DNA of 43,938 bases from Syntrophobacterales bacterium (GTDB taxonomy: Bacteria; Desulfobacterota; Syntrophorhabdia; Syntrophorhabdales; Syntrophorhabdaceae). The notes under the pieces were generated by a model. The model was not told where the DNA came from and searched no databases. It saw nothing but the letters and a program-made list of their open reading frames with translations. The stretch lies in NCBI GenBank assembly GCA_031274925.1, contig JAISPL010000036.1, positions 1 to 43,938 of the forward strand, read 5' to 3'. A program made the translations under genes and the position numbers. Positions 25,122 to 33,566 of the stretch are shown here, one piece after another (position 1 is the stretch's first letter; each line of letters begins with the position of its first letter).

Positions 25122-25418
25122 TTACCCGGTATTTTTCAGATAGAACTTTATGTCTCTCAATGCTCCAGGCTTAATTGTTACATCAGCTCTGCCCAGTATG
25201 TCCGTCTTCATGTATTTTAATTGGGTAAGCCACAGGGGGTCGTCTACCTCCACAAATAAGGTGTATCCGTCTATCCTCACGGGTCTAGCGTGGGCTAAAA
25301 TTCGCTCTCCCACCAGATCGCTCCACAGGTGAAAAACCTTATATGCATCAAGGTCACCGGTAAGTCGGTATTTTTTCAGTACCTTTTCTACCACGCCCCG
25401 TACTGTGTAAAAGGCCAT
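25122..25418 (-). CDS. DciA-like DUF721 protein
   Basis: 98-aa protein of the DUF721/DciA family; DciA is the ancestral bacterial loader of the replicative helicase DnaB. The recognisable core is VFHLWSDLVGERILAHARPVRID...LFVEVDDPLWLTQLKYMK, the KH-like fold of the family, here almost without the extra N- or C-terminal tails found in longer DciA proteins. It begins 3 nt after the metG stop on the same strand and so ends the efp-tmk-holB-ricT-metG operon. Short DUF721 proteins need not all load helicase, so the function is probable rather than certain. Confidence 0.8.
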   Translation of the reverse strand: MAFYTVRGVVEKVLKKYRLTGDLDAYKVFHLWSDLVGERILAHARPVRIDGYTLFVEVDDPLWLTQLKYMKTDILGRADVTIKPGALRDIKFYLKNTG

Positions 25419-25421
25419 GGG

Positions 25422-26948
25422 TCAGGTCTCTATTCTGGGAAAGATGGGCGCTATTTTATCAATGAGGCCGGTATCGCCGGAGCGGTAGAAGATTTTTTCC
25501 TCGTCGAAGACAGCGGTCTCTATGGATTTTTCTATGCCGAGTGCTTTCCATATAAGATTCGATTTTTCGGGCATAAACGGGTAAAGAAGCATAGCGGCCA
25601 CTCTCAGGCTGTTCCAGATGTTGTAAAGTACCGTCCTGATCCGCACGTCATTTTCCTTTGCGAGTCTCCAGGGAGCCTCTGCATCGATATACTTATTAAG
25701 AATGGAAATAATCTCGAAGGCATCGGCAAGGGCCTTGTGGTACGCGAAAACCTCCATGTCTCTTTGATACTCTTCAACAAGGTTTCTTACCTGTTCCTCA
25801 ACGTATTCGTCCATGCCGCCCTTTTTCTCAGGCGCCTCTATTTTGCCTTTCAGGAATTTCCCCATCATGGTGACACTTCTGCTTGTGAGGTTGCCAACAT
25901 CGTTGGCAAGGTCTCCGTTGATTCTGTGAACCATGGCGCTTTTTGAGAAATCCCCGTCAAGGCCGAAGGGCACTTCCCTGAAAAGGAAAAACCTGAACTG
26001 GTCTACCCCGTACTCTCGTACCACATCATTGGGATCGACCACATTGCCGAGAGATTTTGACATTTTTTGACCCTCTATGGTCCACCATCCGTGAGCAAAT
26101 ACCCTCTTGGGCGGCTCCAAACCCAGGGACATGAGGAAGCTTGGCCAGTATACGGTATGGAACCTCAGTATGTCTTTGCCCATGAGATGGATGTTGCATG
26201 GCCAGAACTGCGTGAACAAGTCGGGGTCGTCGAGAAATCCTATGCCGGATATATAGTTGGCGAGGGCGTCGAACCAGACGTAGATGACGTGGTCCTGATT
26301 CGTAGGCGTAGGTATGCCCCAGCGGAAACTGGTCCTGCTTACACTCAGATCTCTGAGACCTCCTTTTACAAAACTAAGGACCTCATTGTATCGTACCTCG
26401 GGCAAAACAAAATCCTTGTGCAATTCGAGAAGGGCGAGGAGGCGTTCTTGGTAGCCTGAAAGGTTGAAGAAATAACTTTCTTCCTTCAATTTTTCCGGCG
26501 GTCTGCCGCAGTCCGGGCAAGCGCCTTCTTTCAACTGGAGCTCAGTGAAGTAGCTTTCGCAGTGCACACAGTACCAATCTTCGTAGGCGCCGAGATATAT
26601 GTCTCCTTTCTCATACGTCTTCTGGAATATATATTGAACCACCCTCTTATGCCTTTCTTCGGTGGTCCTTATATGGCTGCTGTTGGTGACATTAAGGGTT
26701 TTCCATAGATCGGTAAATCTTTGGACCATCCTGTCGGCCAACTCGCTGGGGTGAATTCCCTGATTGGACGCTGCTTTCTCCACTTTCTGGCCATGTTCGT
26801 CGGTCCCTGTGAGGAAGTAGACATTGTAACCGCACAAGCGTTTGTACCGCGCAATAATATCCGCCGCGATGGTAGTGTAAGCGTGCCCGATATGAGGTAC
26901 ATCGTTGATGTAATATATAGGGGTTGTTACGTAATAATTTTTACTCAT
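25422..26948 (-). CDS. metG: Methionine--tRNA ligase, short form
   Basis: 508-aa class I synthetase charging tRNA-Met. Signatures: PHIGHAYT (His19-Ile-Gly-His22) and GQKMSKSLGN. The connective peptide keeps a zinc knuckle CVHC...CPDC. It lacks the C-terminal EMAP/Trbp111 tRNA-binding domain of the long bacterial form. In the reverse strand GGAG lies directly before two consecutive ATGs; the second (26948) has the better spacing. It is followed after 3 nt by dciA, and 117 nt separate it from ricT upstream, so it may have extra transcription input of its own. Confidence 0.96.
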   Translation of the reverse strand: MSKNYYVTTPIYYINDVPHIGHAYTTIAADIIARYKRLCGYNVYFLTGTDEHGQKVEKAASNQGIHPSELADRMVQRFTDLWKTLNVTNSSHIRTTEERHKRVVQYIFQKTYEKGDIYLGAYEDWYCVHCESYFTELQLKEGACPDCGRPPEKLKEESYFFNLSGYQERLLALLELHKDFVLPEVRYNEVLSFVKGGLRDLSVSRTSFRWGIPTPTNQDHVIYVWFDALANYISGIGFLDDPDLFTQFWPCNIHLMGKDILRFHTVYWPSFLMSLGLEPPKRVFAHGWWTIEGQKMSKSLGNVVDPNDVVREYGVDQFRFFLFREVPFGLDGDFSKSAMVHRINGDLANDVGNLTSRSVTMMGKFLKGKIEAPEKKGGMDEYVEEQVRNLVEEYQRDMEVFAYHKALADAFEIISILNKYIDAEAPWRLAKENDVRIRTVLYNIWNSLRVAAMLLYPFMPEKSNLIWKALGIEKSIETAVFDEEKIFYRSGDTGLIDKIAPIFPRIET

Positions 26949-27065
26949 CATTTTCTCCAATTCCAGTAGTAATGCCTATTCGTGACCGTATTGCACACCG
27001 GGGAGCGGTAGCCTGACGGTCCTATTACGTATTATTAGTAACCAACGATTAGCGACCGCCTCTCT

Positions 27066-27890
27066 TCACTTTTTTGGCTGTTGCCGTTGACTGTCGCCTC
27101 CTGCAGATTGGTCCGGTTTTATTATGTCCTTTGCGGTCAGAATCACTTCTTTTCCGCCGTCCAGTTCAACCGTAAAGGTGGAGTTCAAGGTGTTGTGCTT
27201 TATCACTTTGCCTTCCCCCTGCGCCACGGTTACCCTCTTTCCGAGCTTGGGGAAGTTTTTCTTGTAGCCAACGTACATTTCATATTCATAAGAGAGACAA
27301 CACATAAGCCTTCCACAGATTCCTGATATTTTATTCGGATTCAGGGCGAGACCTTGTTCCTTTACCATCTTTATGGAGACTATGGAAAAATTGCTGAGAA
27401 ATTTTCTGCAGCAGCACACATTCCCGCAGTTACCGAGGCCGCCGATAATCTTTGCCTCATCTCTGACGCCTACCTGCCTCAATTCTATCCTGATCTTGAA
27501 TTCCTTTGCGAGTTCTTTTACCAGTTCTCTGAAATCTACCCTGTTTTCAGACACAAAGTAGAAAAGGAGCTTCGTTCCGCCGAAAAGATACTCTGCCCAC
27601 AGGAGCTTCATGGGGAGATTCATATCTTTGATCTTCTGTTTGCAGAGGGTGAATGCGTAATTCTCCTTTTCTTTTAAAGAAAAGTACTGGGCTACCTCGG
27701 TATCCGTCGCCTTTGCCGTGATTTTTTTCAATCCTTCCTTAGATGAATCGACCGGTTCGGTAACAACCAGCGCAAGGCAATGGCCTTTCTCAAGGTCGGC
27801 TTTCACGTGATCTCCGATTTTCACATCGTCAGGAACCTGTACCTCAATCACACCTGTCAGCCTGTCGATCTTTATATAGCAACTCTTCAT
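27066..27890 (-). CDS. ricT: PSP1-domain protein RicT (YaaT)
   Basis: 274-aa homologue of Bacillus RicT/YaaT. In Bacillus, RicT forms a Fe-S-containing complex with RicA and RicF that promotes RNase Y-dependent mRNA maturation. Seen: PSP1 core with DFRELVKELAKEFKIRIELRQVGVRDEAK, the cysteine-rich block GGLGNCGNVCCCRKFL, and SGICGRLMCCLSYEYEMY, the likely Fe-S ligands. GAGGT precedes the ATG, and the holB stop is 2 nt upstream, so the two are coupled. The holB-ricT order is conserved in several phyla. The function in this lineage is inferred from Bacillus. Confidence 0.9.
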   Translation of the reverse strand: MKSCYIKIDRLTGVIEVQVPDDVKIGDHVKADLEKGHCLALVVTEPVDSSKEGLKKITAKATDTEVAQYFSLKEKENYAFTLCKQKIKDMNLPMKLLWAEYLFGGTKLLFYFVSENRVDFRELVKELAKEFKIRIELRQVGVRDEAKIIGGLGNCGNVCCCRKFLSNFSIVSIKMVKEQGLALNPNKISGICGRLMCCLSYEYEMYVGYKKNFPKLGKRVTVAQGEGKVIKHNTLNSTFTVELDGGKEVILTAKDIIKPDQSAGGDSQRQQPKK

Positions 27891-27892
27891 GA

Positions 27893-28849
27893 CTACCTCA
27901 TTATATGGAGCAACATATTTTCAAAAAGCAACCACTTGTTAATATTATACCTCATATTGAACATGGTTTCCTGTATCTTTTTGATGGAGCGTTCTATCCA
28001 CGGCAGATCGGCCGTCTCATGGTCCATCAGGTCTCTCAGGTCCGAGTTTATAATTTGAGCAGAACCTCTTTCGTGGGCCGCGAGATAGAGATCGCGGAAA
28101 AAGGAAAGGAGGAAGGAAAGGTAGAGGTTAAGGCCCCTATTGTTTTTGGATAGCCGCTCCGATATGGCGGTTGATTCGACGAAGCTTCTCTTTTTTCCCG
28201 TAATCAGTTCGCCCAGTTTGCGTCTGAGGAGGAGGTTGTCGTCTTCCGTCCAGAAGAGGCCCAGACCTATGCTTCCGTATGATTGGGAGGAGATCAACCT
28301 GGCCTTTTCTTTCTCCATCCGGAGCACATTCGCGAAGTACTCTTCAACGTCACTCTGATTGAGGGGGCTGAATGGCACCCGGACACAGCGGGACCTTATA
28401 GTCAGGAGGATGTCCTTTTCCGAAGAGGATATGAGGAAAAATACGTTGTTGGGTGGTGGCTCCTCAAGTGTCTTCAGGAGGGCATTTGTCGCTTCCGGGG
28501 TCATTGTGTCAGCCCCGTCTATCACAATAGCTCTCACTTTTGCTTCGTATGGCTGTTCGCTCACTTCCTTGCTTATCATTCTCGACTGGCTGATCCCTAT
28601 AGATTCGACGCCTTCAACAATCATAAGGTCGGGATGAGAACCATGTTCAAGTTTGATGCAGGGACGGCAATTGTCGCATCCCGTACCTTTTTCGCACATC
28701 ATATGTTTTATGAATTCAATGGCGAATTTTCGCTTTCCTATGCCTTCCTGCCCGGTGAAAAGAAATGCGTGGGGCAGACGTTCTTTCGCAAGAAGCGACC
28801 GGAGCAGCTTTTTTTGCCAGGTGTGGCCGATGACGCTATCGAATCCCAT
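27893..28849 (-). CDS. holB: DNA polymerase III subunit delta prime
   Basis: 318-aa clamp-loader subunit of the AAA+ family. It has LPHAFLFTGQEGIGKRKFA as the (modified) P-loop, a zinc-binding cluster in CEKGTGCDNCRPC, DGADTMTPEATNALLKTLEEPP as the Walker B/sensor region, and a sensor-1 type segment ILLTIRSRCVRVPF. The C-terminal collar domain is weakly conserved, as usual. The gene overlaps the end of tmk by 14 nt and is followed by ricT after 2 nt. Position between tmk and ricT matches the widespread bacterial arrangement. Confidence 0.92.
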   Translation of the reverse strand: MGFDSVIGHTWQKKLLRSLLAKERLPHAFLFTGQEGIGKRKFAIEFIKHMMCEKGTGCDNCRPCIKLEHGSHPDLMIVEGVESIGISQSRMISKEVSEQPYEAKVRAIVIDGADTMTPEATNALLKTLEEPPPNNVFFLISSSEKDILLTIRSRCVRVPFSPLNQSDVEEYFANVLRMEKEKARLISSQSYGSIGLGLFWTEDDNLLLRRKLGELITGKKRSFVESTAISERLSKNNRGLNLYLSFLLSFFRDLYLAAHERGSAQIINSDLRDLMDHETADLPWIERSIKKIQETMFNMRYNINKWLLFENMLLHIMR

Positions 28850-29459
28850 AATTGTTGATCAGTGTTTCAACTTTTTGCCTGATGATGTCCTGTATCGCGG
28901 ACTGTTCCAAGCCGCCGTTCACCACGAGGAATCTCCCGGGATCCTCCTTCGACAGTTTCAAATATGCGTCCCTTATCTTTTGATGGAAAGAAAGGGCCTC
29001 CTTTTCAAAACGATCCATAGTGGCGTGCAGAGCTTTTCTCGTGAGTCCGGTTTCAACGTCCACATCAAGGAGAATCGTCAGGTTAGGTCTGATGCCTTTG
29101 GTGACAAGTCTGTTCAGGGTTTCGATGATACCCAGGTCAATACTTCGTCCGTAACCCTGATACGCATATGTGGCATCCACGAACCTGTCGCACAGCACTA
29201 TCTTTTGCTCTTGGAGGGCAGGAAGAATTACTTCATCCACGTGTTGCGCTCTCATGGCCATAAACACAAGAAGTTCGGAAAAAGGGAAAATATTCATGTC
29301 CCTTTGAAGGAGTACCTTCCGTAATGCCTCCCCCAGAGGCGAGCCGCCTGGCTCTCTGGTCCGTACCACGGTATGCCCTTTCGACACAAGATAATTATTT
29401 AGAAGCTCAGCCTGCGTTGACTTGCCGCTTCCCTCTATACCTTCGAATGCAATTAACAT
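28836..29459 (-). CDS. tmk: Thymidylate kinase
   Basis: 207-aa kinase phosphorylating dTMP to dTDP. P-loop FEGIEGSGKSTQ at the N-terminus, the DR(Y/F) motif as VLCDRFVDATYAYQGYGR, and LTILLDVDVETG. The start at 29459 fits the universal N-terminus (MLIAFEGIEG). Upstream in-frame codons inside efp are non-coding in this frame. It begins 7 nt after the efp stop with only a weak ribosome site, so it probably relies on translational coupling, and it overlaps holB by 14 nt. Confidence 0.95.
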   Translation of the reverse strand: MLIAFEGIEGSGKSTQAELLNNYLVSKGHTVVRTREPGGSPLGEALRKVLLQRDMNIFPFSELLVFMAMRAQHVDEVILPALQEQKIVLCDRFVDATYAYQGYGRSIDLGIIETLNRLVTKGIRPNLTILLDVDVETGLTRKALHATMDRFEKEALSFHQKIRDAYLKLSKEDPGRFLVVNGGLEQSAIQDIIRQKVETLINNYGIR

Positions 29460-29466
29460 ACTGGGC

Positions 29467-30030
29467 CTACTTAACTCTTTCCATGTACTGCCCTGTTCTC
29501 GTATCAATCTTGACTGTCTCGCCCTGCTCCACAAAGAGAGGGACCTGGATCGTATACCCCGTTTCGAGCATGGCCGGCTTTGTGGCGTTCTGCGCTGTGT
29601 CTCCTCTGATGCCTGGCTCGGTCTGAGTGATGGCAAGAGTGACAAAATTGGGTACCTCCACCCCTATTGTCTTTCCCTGGTATATGAGTACCTGTATGAC
29701 GAGTCCTTCTTTGAGGTAATACCTCGCATCTCCCAACTGTTTTTCGTCGATGAACATCTGATCATAAGTATTCTGATCCATGAAGTAATAGTTGCTGCTT
29801 TCTTTGTAGAGAAACTGCATTTCTCTTTCCTCAAGTTCCGGGACGTCGGCTTTGTCTCCCGAGCGGTAAGTCCGGTCAAGCACATTTCCCGAAACAAGAC
29901 TCTTGAGTCTTGTCCTGACAAACGCGCCTCCTTTCCCAGGTTTGACGTGCTGGAACTCGACTATGACGAAGGGCTCATTCTCTACCAGAATTCTCAAGCC
30001 TTTTCTAAACTCCGATGTGGAAACTACCAT
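29467..30030 (-). CDS. efp: Elongation factor P
   Basis: 187-aa translation factor that rescues ribosomes stalled at polyproline. The three-domain length is standard. The tip loop KPGKGGAF carries Lys33, equivalent to the lysine modified by EpmA/B in E. coli; no epmA or epmB is in the window. GDTAQNATKPAMLETGYTIQVPLFV is the conserved domain III segment. Two adjacent ATGs exist (30033 and 30030); the second leaves better spacing from AGGAGG. First gene of the tmk-holB-ricT-metG-dciA run. Confidence 0.95.
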   Translation of the reverse strand: MVVSTSEFRKGLRILVENEPFVIVEFQHVKPGKGGAFVRTRLKSLVSGNVLDRTYRSGDKADVPELEEREMQFLYKESSNYYFMDQNTYDQMFIDEKQLGDARYYLKEGLVIQVLIYQGKTIGVEVPNFVTLAITQTEPGIRGDTAQNATKPAMLETGYTIQVPLFVEQGETVKIDTRTGQYMERVK

Positions 30031-30108
30031 CATTTCCTCCTCAATTGATTTTCGATGAGATTCAGGAGAACTACCGACAACTCTCCACCGTGCGCCGCCC
30101 TGCCGCTT

Positions 30109-31179
30109 TTACGACCTCACGCTCAGCATATCTTTTCGAATATGAGTAAGAACCGTAGTTCTATTCTCTTCTATAAGTACCATATCCTCAAGCCTTACGC
30201 CACCCAAATGAGGTATATATATTCCCGGCTCAATGGTCAAAACCATGTTCGGCTCAATGAGACTTTCCGACATATAGTTGACGGCCGGGGCTTCGTGAAC
30301 CGCTACCCCGACTCCGTGTCCGACTCCGTGCCTGAAAAAATCACCATAGCCCTTCCGGTCAATGAAGCCCCTGACTATCATATCAAGCTCCTTTGCCGGC
30401 ATGCCTGCTCTGATGCTATCCAAGCCGAGGTCTTTTGCCTCTCTTACTATGGAATATATCTTATCAATCTTACCATTTACTTTGCCCAAGGTTATGGTAC
30501 ATGTCTCATCGCTGCAATAGCTGTCCACCTGGGCTCCGAAGTCGATTATTACCGCCTCCCCGTCCTTAAGCTCCCTGTCGGTGGGTTCTGCATGGGGCAG
30601 GGCCGCCCGTGGCCCGGATGCAACGATTGTGTTAAAAGACGGACAATCGGCTCCAAGCCGCTTCATGGTGTACTCCAACTCGTTGGCGATCTCCTTTTCA
30701 GTCCTCCCGGGCTTTATTCTCTCATAGACCTCAGTAAAGGCATCAGTTGAGATCCGTATCGCCTTCTTTATCGTCTCAATCTCTTCCGGGTCTTTAATGG
30801 CTCTTATCGTCTCAATCTTGTTTAGGGGCACGAGTTCCACATTCCCCAGAGTCTCAGTCCACCGTGCGTACATATCATAAGTAGTATGGGCGCTGTCAAA
30901 ACCCATTTTACGGATGCCGTACTTGTCGCATAATCTTGGGAGGGAGTTGATCTTCTGCTGCACTTCAAGGACCTGGATACCTTTTGTCACCTCCATGGCG
31001 TGGGTAATGTACCGGAAATCGGTAAGCAGCAGAACATCCTCGTGTGTCACCAGAAGAGAACCCTCGGAACCCCTGAACCCCGTAAGATAAAATATATTAT
31101 CCATGCCCTTCAGGATACAGGCATCAAGGCCCGCTTCGTCGATTATCTGTGCTACCAGGCCTATTCTCTTATCTCTCAT
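30109..31179 (-). CDS. M24 metallopeptidase (Xaa-Pro peptidase)
   Basis: 356-aa peptidase of the PepQ/PepP group, cleaving Xaa-Pro bonds in small peptides in the cytoplasm. The N-terminal creatinase-like domain spans about 1-125. The pita-bread catalytic domain has all five metal ligands: Asp213 and Asp224 (IIDFGAQVDSYCSDET), His288 (RHGVGHGVGV), Glu317 (LTIEPGIY) and Glu331 (GGVRLEDM). The start overlaps the stop of the upstream TPR gene as ATGA. Proximity to efp, which also deals with proline stretches, recurs in many bacteria (known from genome context, not checked here). Confidence 0.93.
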   Translation of the reverse strand: MRDKRIGLVAQIIDEAGLDACILKGMDNIFYLTGFRGSEGSLLVTHEDVLLLTDFRYITHAMEVTKGIQVLEVQQKINSLPRLCDKYGIRKMGFDSAHTTYDMYARWTETLGNVELVPLNKIETIRAIKDPEEIETIKKAIRISTDAFTEVYERIKPGRTEKEIANELEYTMKRLGADCPSFNTIVASGPRAALPHAEPTDRELKDGEAVIIDFGAQVDSYCSDETCTITLGKVNGKIDKIYSIVREAKDLGLDSIRAGMPAKELDMIVRGFIDRKGYGDFFRHGVGHGVGVAVHEAPAVNYMSESLIEPNMVLTIEPGIYIPHLGGVRLEDMVLIEENRTTVLTHIRKDMLSVRS

Positions 31180-31397
31180 CGCCTGTCACTGCTTTTTTTC
31201 AGTAACCGTTTTAAAATAGACCCTTTTTGTTTTCCTTTAAGATCTTTTTTGAGGGACCCAAGCCTCATTTTGTAGAAGCTGTTCCCGGGATCCTTCCGTG
31301 TCAGTTTCTCGTAAATCTCTATTGCTTTTTCGATACACCCCTGATCAAGATAGATATCCGCAAGAGTCGCTGTTATGATCTTTTTATCATCCATCAT
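31176..31397 (-). CDS. Small TPR protein
   Basis: 73-aa protein with one tetratricopeptide repeat (ATLADIYLDQGCIEKAIEIYEKLTRKDPGN) followed by a basic C-terminus rich in Lys and Arg (KKDLKGKQKGSILKRLLKKS). Its stop overlaps the start of the peptidase gene (ATGA). The ribosome site is weak and a second ATG lies at 31394. It may bind RNA or a partner through the basic tail; no specific function is recognised. The 31398-31604 gap upstream contains only short G-rich direct repeats (GGCGGCAAGA type). Confidence 0.65.
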   Translation of the reverse strand: MMDDKKIITATLADIYLDQGCIEKAIEIYEKLTRKDPGNSFYKMRLGSLKKDLKGKQKGSILKRLLKKSSDRR

Positions 31398-31604
31398 AAT
31401 GGGATAGTTAAATGAATCTTATTTGAAAAATCAAGTTAAATTGTTACCATAGTCTCTATACGCGTGGGGAGCTTGGCCGGTAAGCGTCTTTGCCGGGGGT
31501 GGCAGGGGGCGGCAAGAGGCGGCACAGACGACTGACTCGAGAGGCAAGAGGTACGGGGGATTCAAGGCGGCAGGAAGAACCCTGGTGTGGATATGCTTCA
31601 CAGC

Positions 31605-33320
31605 CTATTTTGCCGCAAATCTCATAAGCAGCAGCCTTTTCTCTTTTTTGCTGCGAGGTTCTTTTACCTGAGCCAGAACGGTGACCAGATCCTGAAATGC
31701 AGGGTTTTCTCGCAGAAGCGATTGCACCATCTTCGATTCACTTATTATGAAGCCGTCGGGGAATTCCTTCCGGAATTTTGCCACATCCTCGACACCGCCC
31801 AGAGTTCTCAGGCGGCCCCTGTTCAAATAGAAGATGAGAGAGGAATCTCCGCCGGGGAAAAGAGCTAACCTGCTATCGGGAATCCCTTTCAGCTCAGCCG
31901 CTGCCTCACGGCAAAACACACGGAACGTACGCATTTCCTCCATGGCCGCCATACCTCCGGTGAAACTCCAAAGCTCTACGCCGAAGACGAGAAGAAAGAG
32001 GAGTATGAGGCCATGAAGGCGCCTTCTTTTTTTCAAAAGGAAGATGGCTGATAGGCTCCCGATTATCGCCAGAATACCCACTAAGATTTGAGCGAGATGG
32101 TGAGGCATCTCTTTAATGAAATAACTGCAGAGCAGAGCCATACCTGCAAGGCTTGGTAATGCTGCAGTGGCGAGAGCCGCCGCATTCATGGTGCGCGAGC
32201 TGTCCTGAACCGGTCTTGCCAGCCAGTCCGTCAGGGCTTTTCCCGTGATCAATGCAAGGGCTGGTACAAGAGGCAGGATGTAGTAGCTTCTCCGCGAACC
32301 AGAAGCGGTAAAGAAAAGAAATATCGCGAGTCCCGCGAGAGGTGTCCACCAGTTAGCCCGGTTAGCCAGCCACTCTTTAGCATGCCACAAGGCTCCGATA
32401 AGCAAAAGTGTCCAGGGCAGGAAGAACAGAAGGGTATATTTCAGATATACATAAGGGGGTTCTACGTGGTCGAAAGGTCTGAAGAAGCGAAGGAAATTTT
32501 CTCTCCACATAAGTTCCACGGATTGCCACGATCCAGTTATGATTACAGGCGCGAGGAGTAAAGCGGCAAACAACAAGAGGGACGCCAGTATGGAGATCAG
32601 ACCCTGCCAGGATATTATCCATTTGAAATGGATGAGAAATGCTCTCGGCACATTCTGGAAGGAGGGCTTACGCGTGGCAAAGGGAGTAAGGAGCATGACC
32701 AGGCTGTAGAATCCGATGACCGAAAAACCGACGGCAGGCGCTACCGGTCCCTTGAGGAATGCTGAAACTGCCCCAAAACAATAAAGGAGGATGAGTTTTG
32801 TAAGTTTCCCGTCCACACCGCCCGTCACGAATGCCCATAGCATGAGCCATATGCTCAATACGTTTAGAAGCTCGGCGGAAGCGGTCTTTGACCAAAGGAT
32901 GTACATAATTGATGTGAGAAGGAGTCCTCCAGACAGCACCGCAGTTCTGGTATCGAAAAGCCTCCTCCCTATGGAGAAGGTAACCAGTACTGCCGCGACC
33001 CCGGCAAAGGCACTTGGAAGGCGCGAGACTGCCTCTGTGACTCCTCCTGGGGAAGCAAAAAGAGCTATTATCCAATAGCTTAGCAGGGGTTTATCGAAAT
33101 AAACCTCACCGTTGATGGTGGGGAGGAAGTAGTTCCCGGTGGAGAGCATTTCCCTGACAATCACCGCCCATCGCCCTTCAGACCCCCAGAGCGATCTCAC
33201 AGAGAGGCCGGAAAGCAAGAGAATTGCGCCTGCCATTGCCACAAGAATAAAAAAGACCCAATCGCGGCTCGACCAAGGTCTTATGGGCGCGATAAGGGAA
33301 TTAGGCTGCTCTGTCTTCAT
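31605..33320 (-). CDS. GT39-like membrane glycosyltransferase with altered active site
   Basis: 571-aa polytopic membrane protein of the PMT/ArnT-like GT-C class, with an N-terminal helix (about 21-40), 10-12 more helices and a periplasmic C-terminal domain (about 460-571). The first extracytoplasmic loop reads SLWGSEGRWAVIVREML, where active GT39/GT83 enzymes have W-D-P-D-E-x-R: Glu48 is kept but the aspartate before it is Ser47. GEVYFDKPLLSYW matches the usual GKPYxxKPPLxYW block. ATG 33320 is chosen (MKTEQP); the ribosome site is weak. Substrate unknown; it is distinct from the arnT in the arn operon. Confidence 0.82.
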   Translation of the reverse strand: MKTEQPNSLIAPIRPWSSRDWVFFILVAMAGAILLLSGLSVRSLWGSEGRWAVIVREMLSTGNYFLPTINGEVYFDKPLLSYWIIALFASPGGVTEAVSRLPSAFAGVAAVLVTFSIGRRLFDTRTAVLSGGLLLTSIMYILWSKTASAELLNVLSIWLMLWAFVTGGVDGKLTKLILLYCFGAVSAFLKGPVAPAVGFSVIGFYSLVMLLTPFATRKPSFQNVPRAFLIHFKWIISWQGLISILASLLLFAALLLAPVIITGSWQSVELMWRENFLRFFRPFDHVEPPYVYLKYTLLFFLPWTLLLIGALWHAKEWLANRANWWTPLAGLAIFLFFTASGSRRSYYILPLVPALALITGKALTDWLARPVQDSSRTMNAAALATAALPSLAGMALLCSYFIKEMPHHLAQILVGILAIIGSLSAIFLLKKRRRLHGLILLFLLVFGVELWSFTGGMAAMEEMRTFRVFCREAAAELKGIPDSRLALFPGGDSSLIFYLNRGRLRTLGGVEDVAKFRKEFPDGFIISESKMVQSLLRENPAFQDLVTVLAQVKEPRSKKEKRLLLMRFAAK

Positions 33321-33566
33321 GGAATGTGGGAAAATATAAGAGCATGTTCCTATAAGAGTCAAGGGAAAAGTACCGGGTATAATGCAGAGGCCAGGTTTTA
33401 AGTAAAGCCAATGTTGCCTTTCTCTTTATTCCGGAGGACATAGAAAAAGGATACTGTTGATTTTTCAATACCCTGCATGGTATCTTTCATAATTAATATA
33501 TGTTGTCCAAAAGACAAAAATTTAAGCGCTTAATGTTATCTCAAATTCGCTGAAAGAGGGAAAGCC

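Noticed and set aside
31490-31560. G-rich direct repeats (GGCGGCAAGAGGCGGCA) as a regulatory array
   Set aside because: Only two to three very short imperfect units with no clear symmetry or neighbouring signal.
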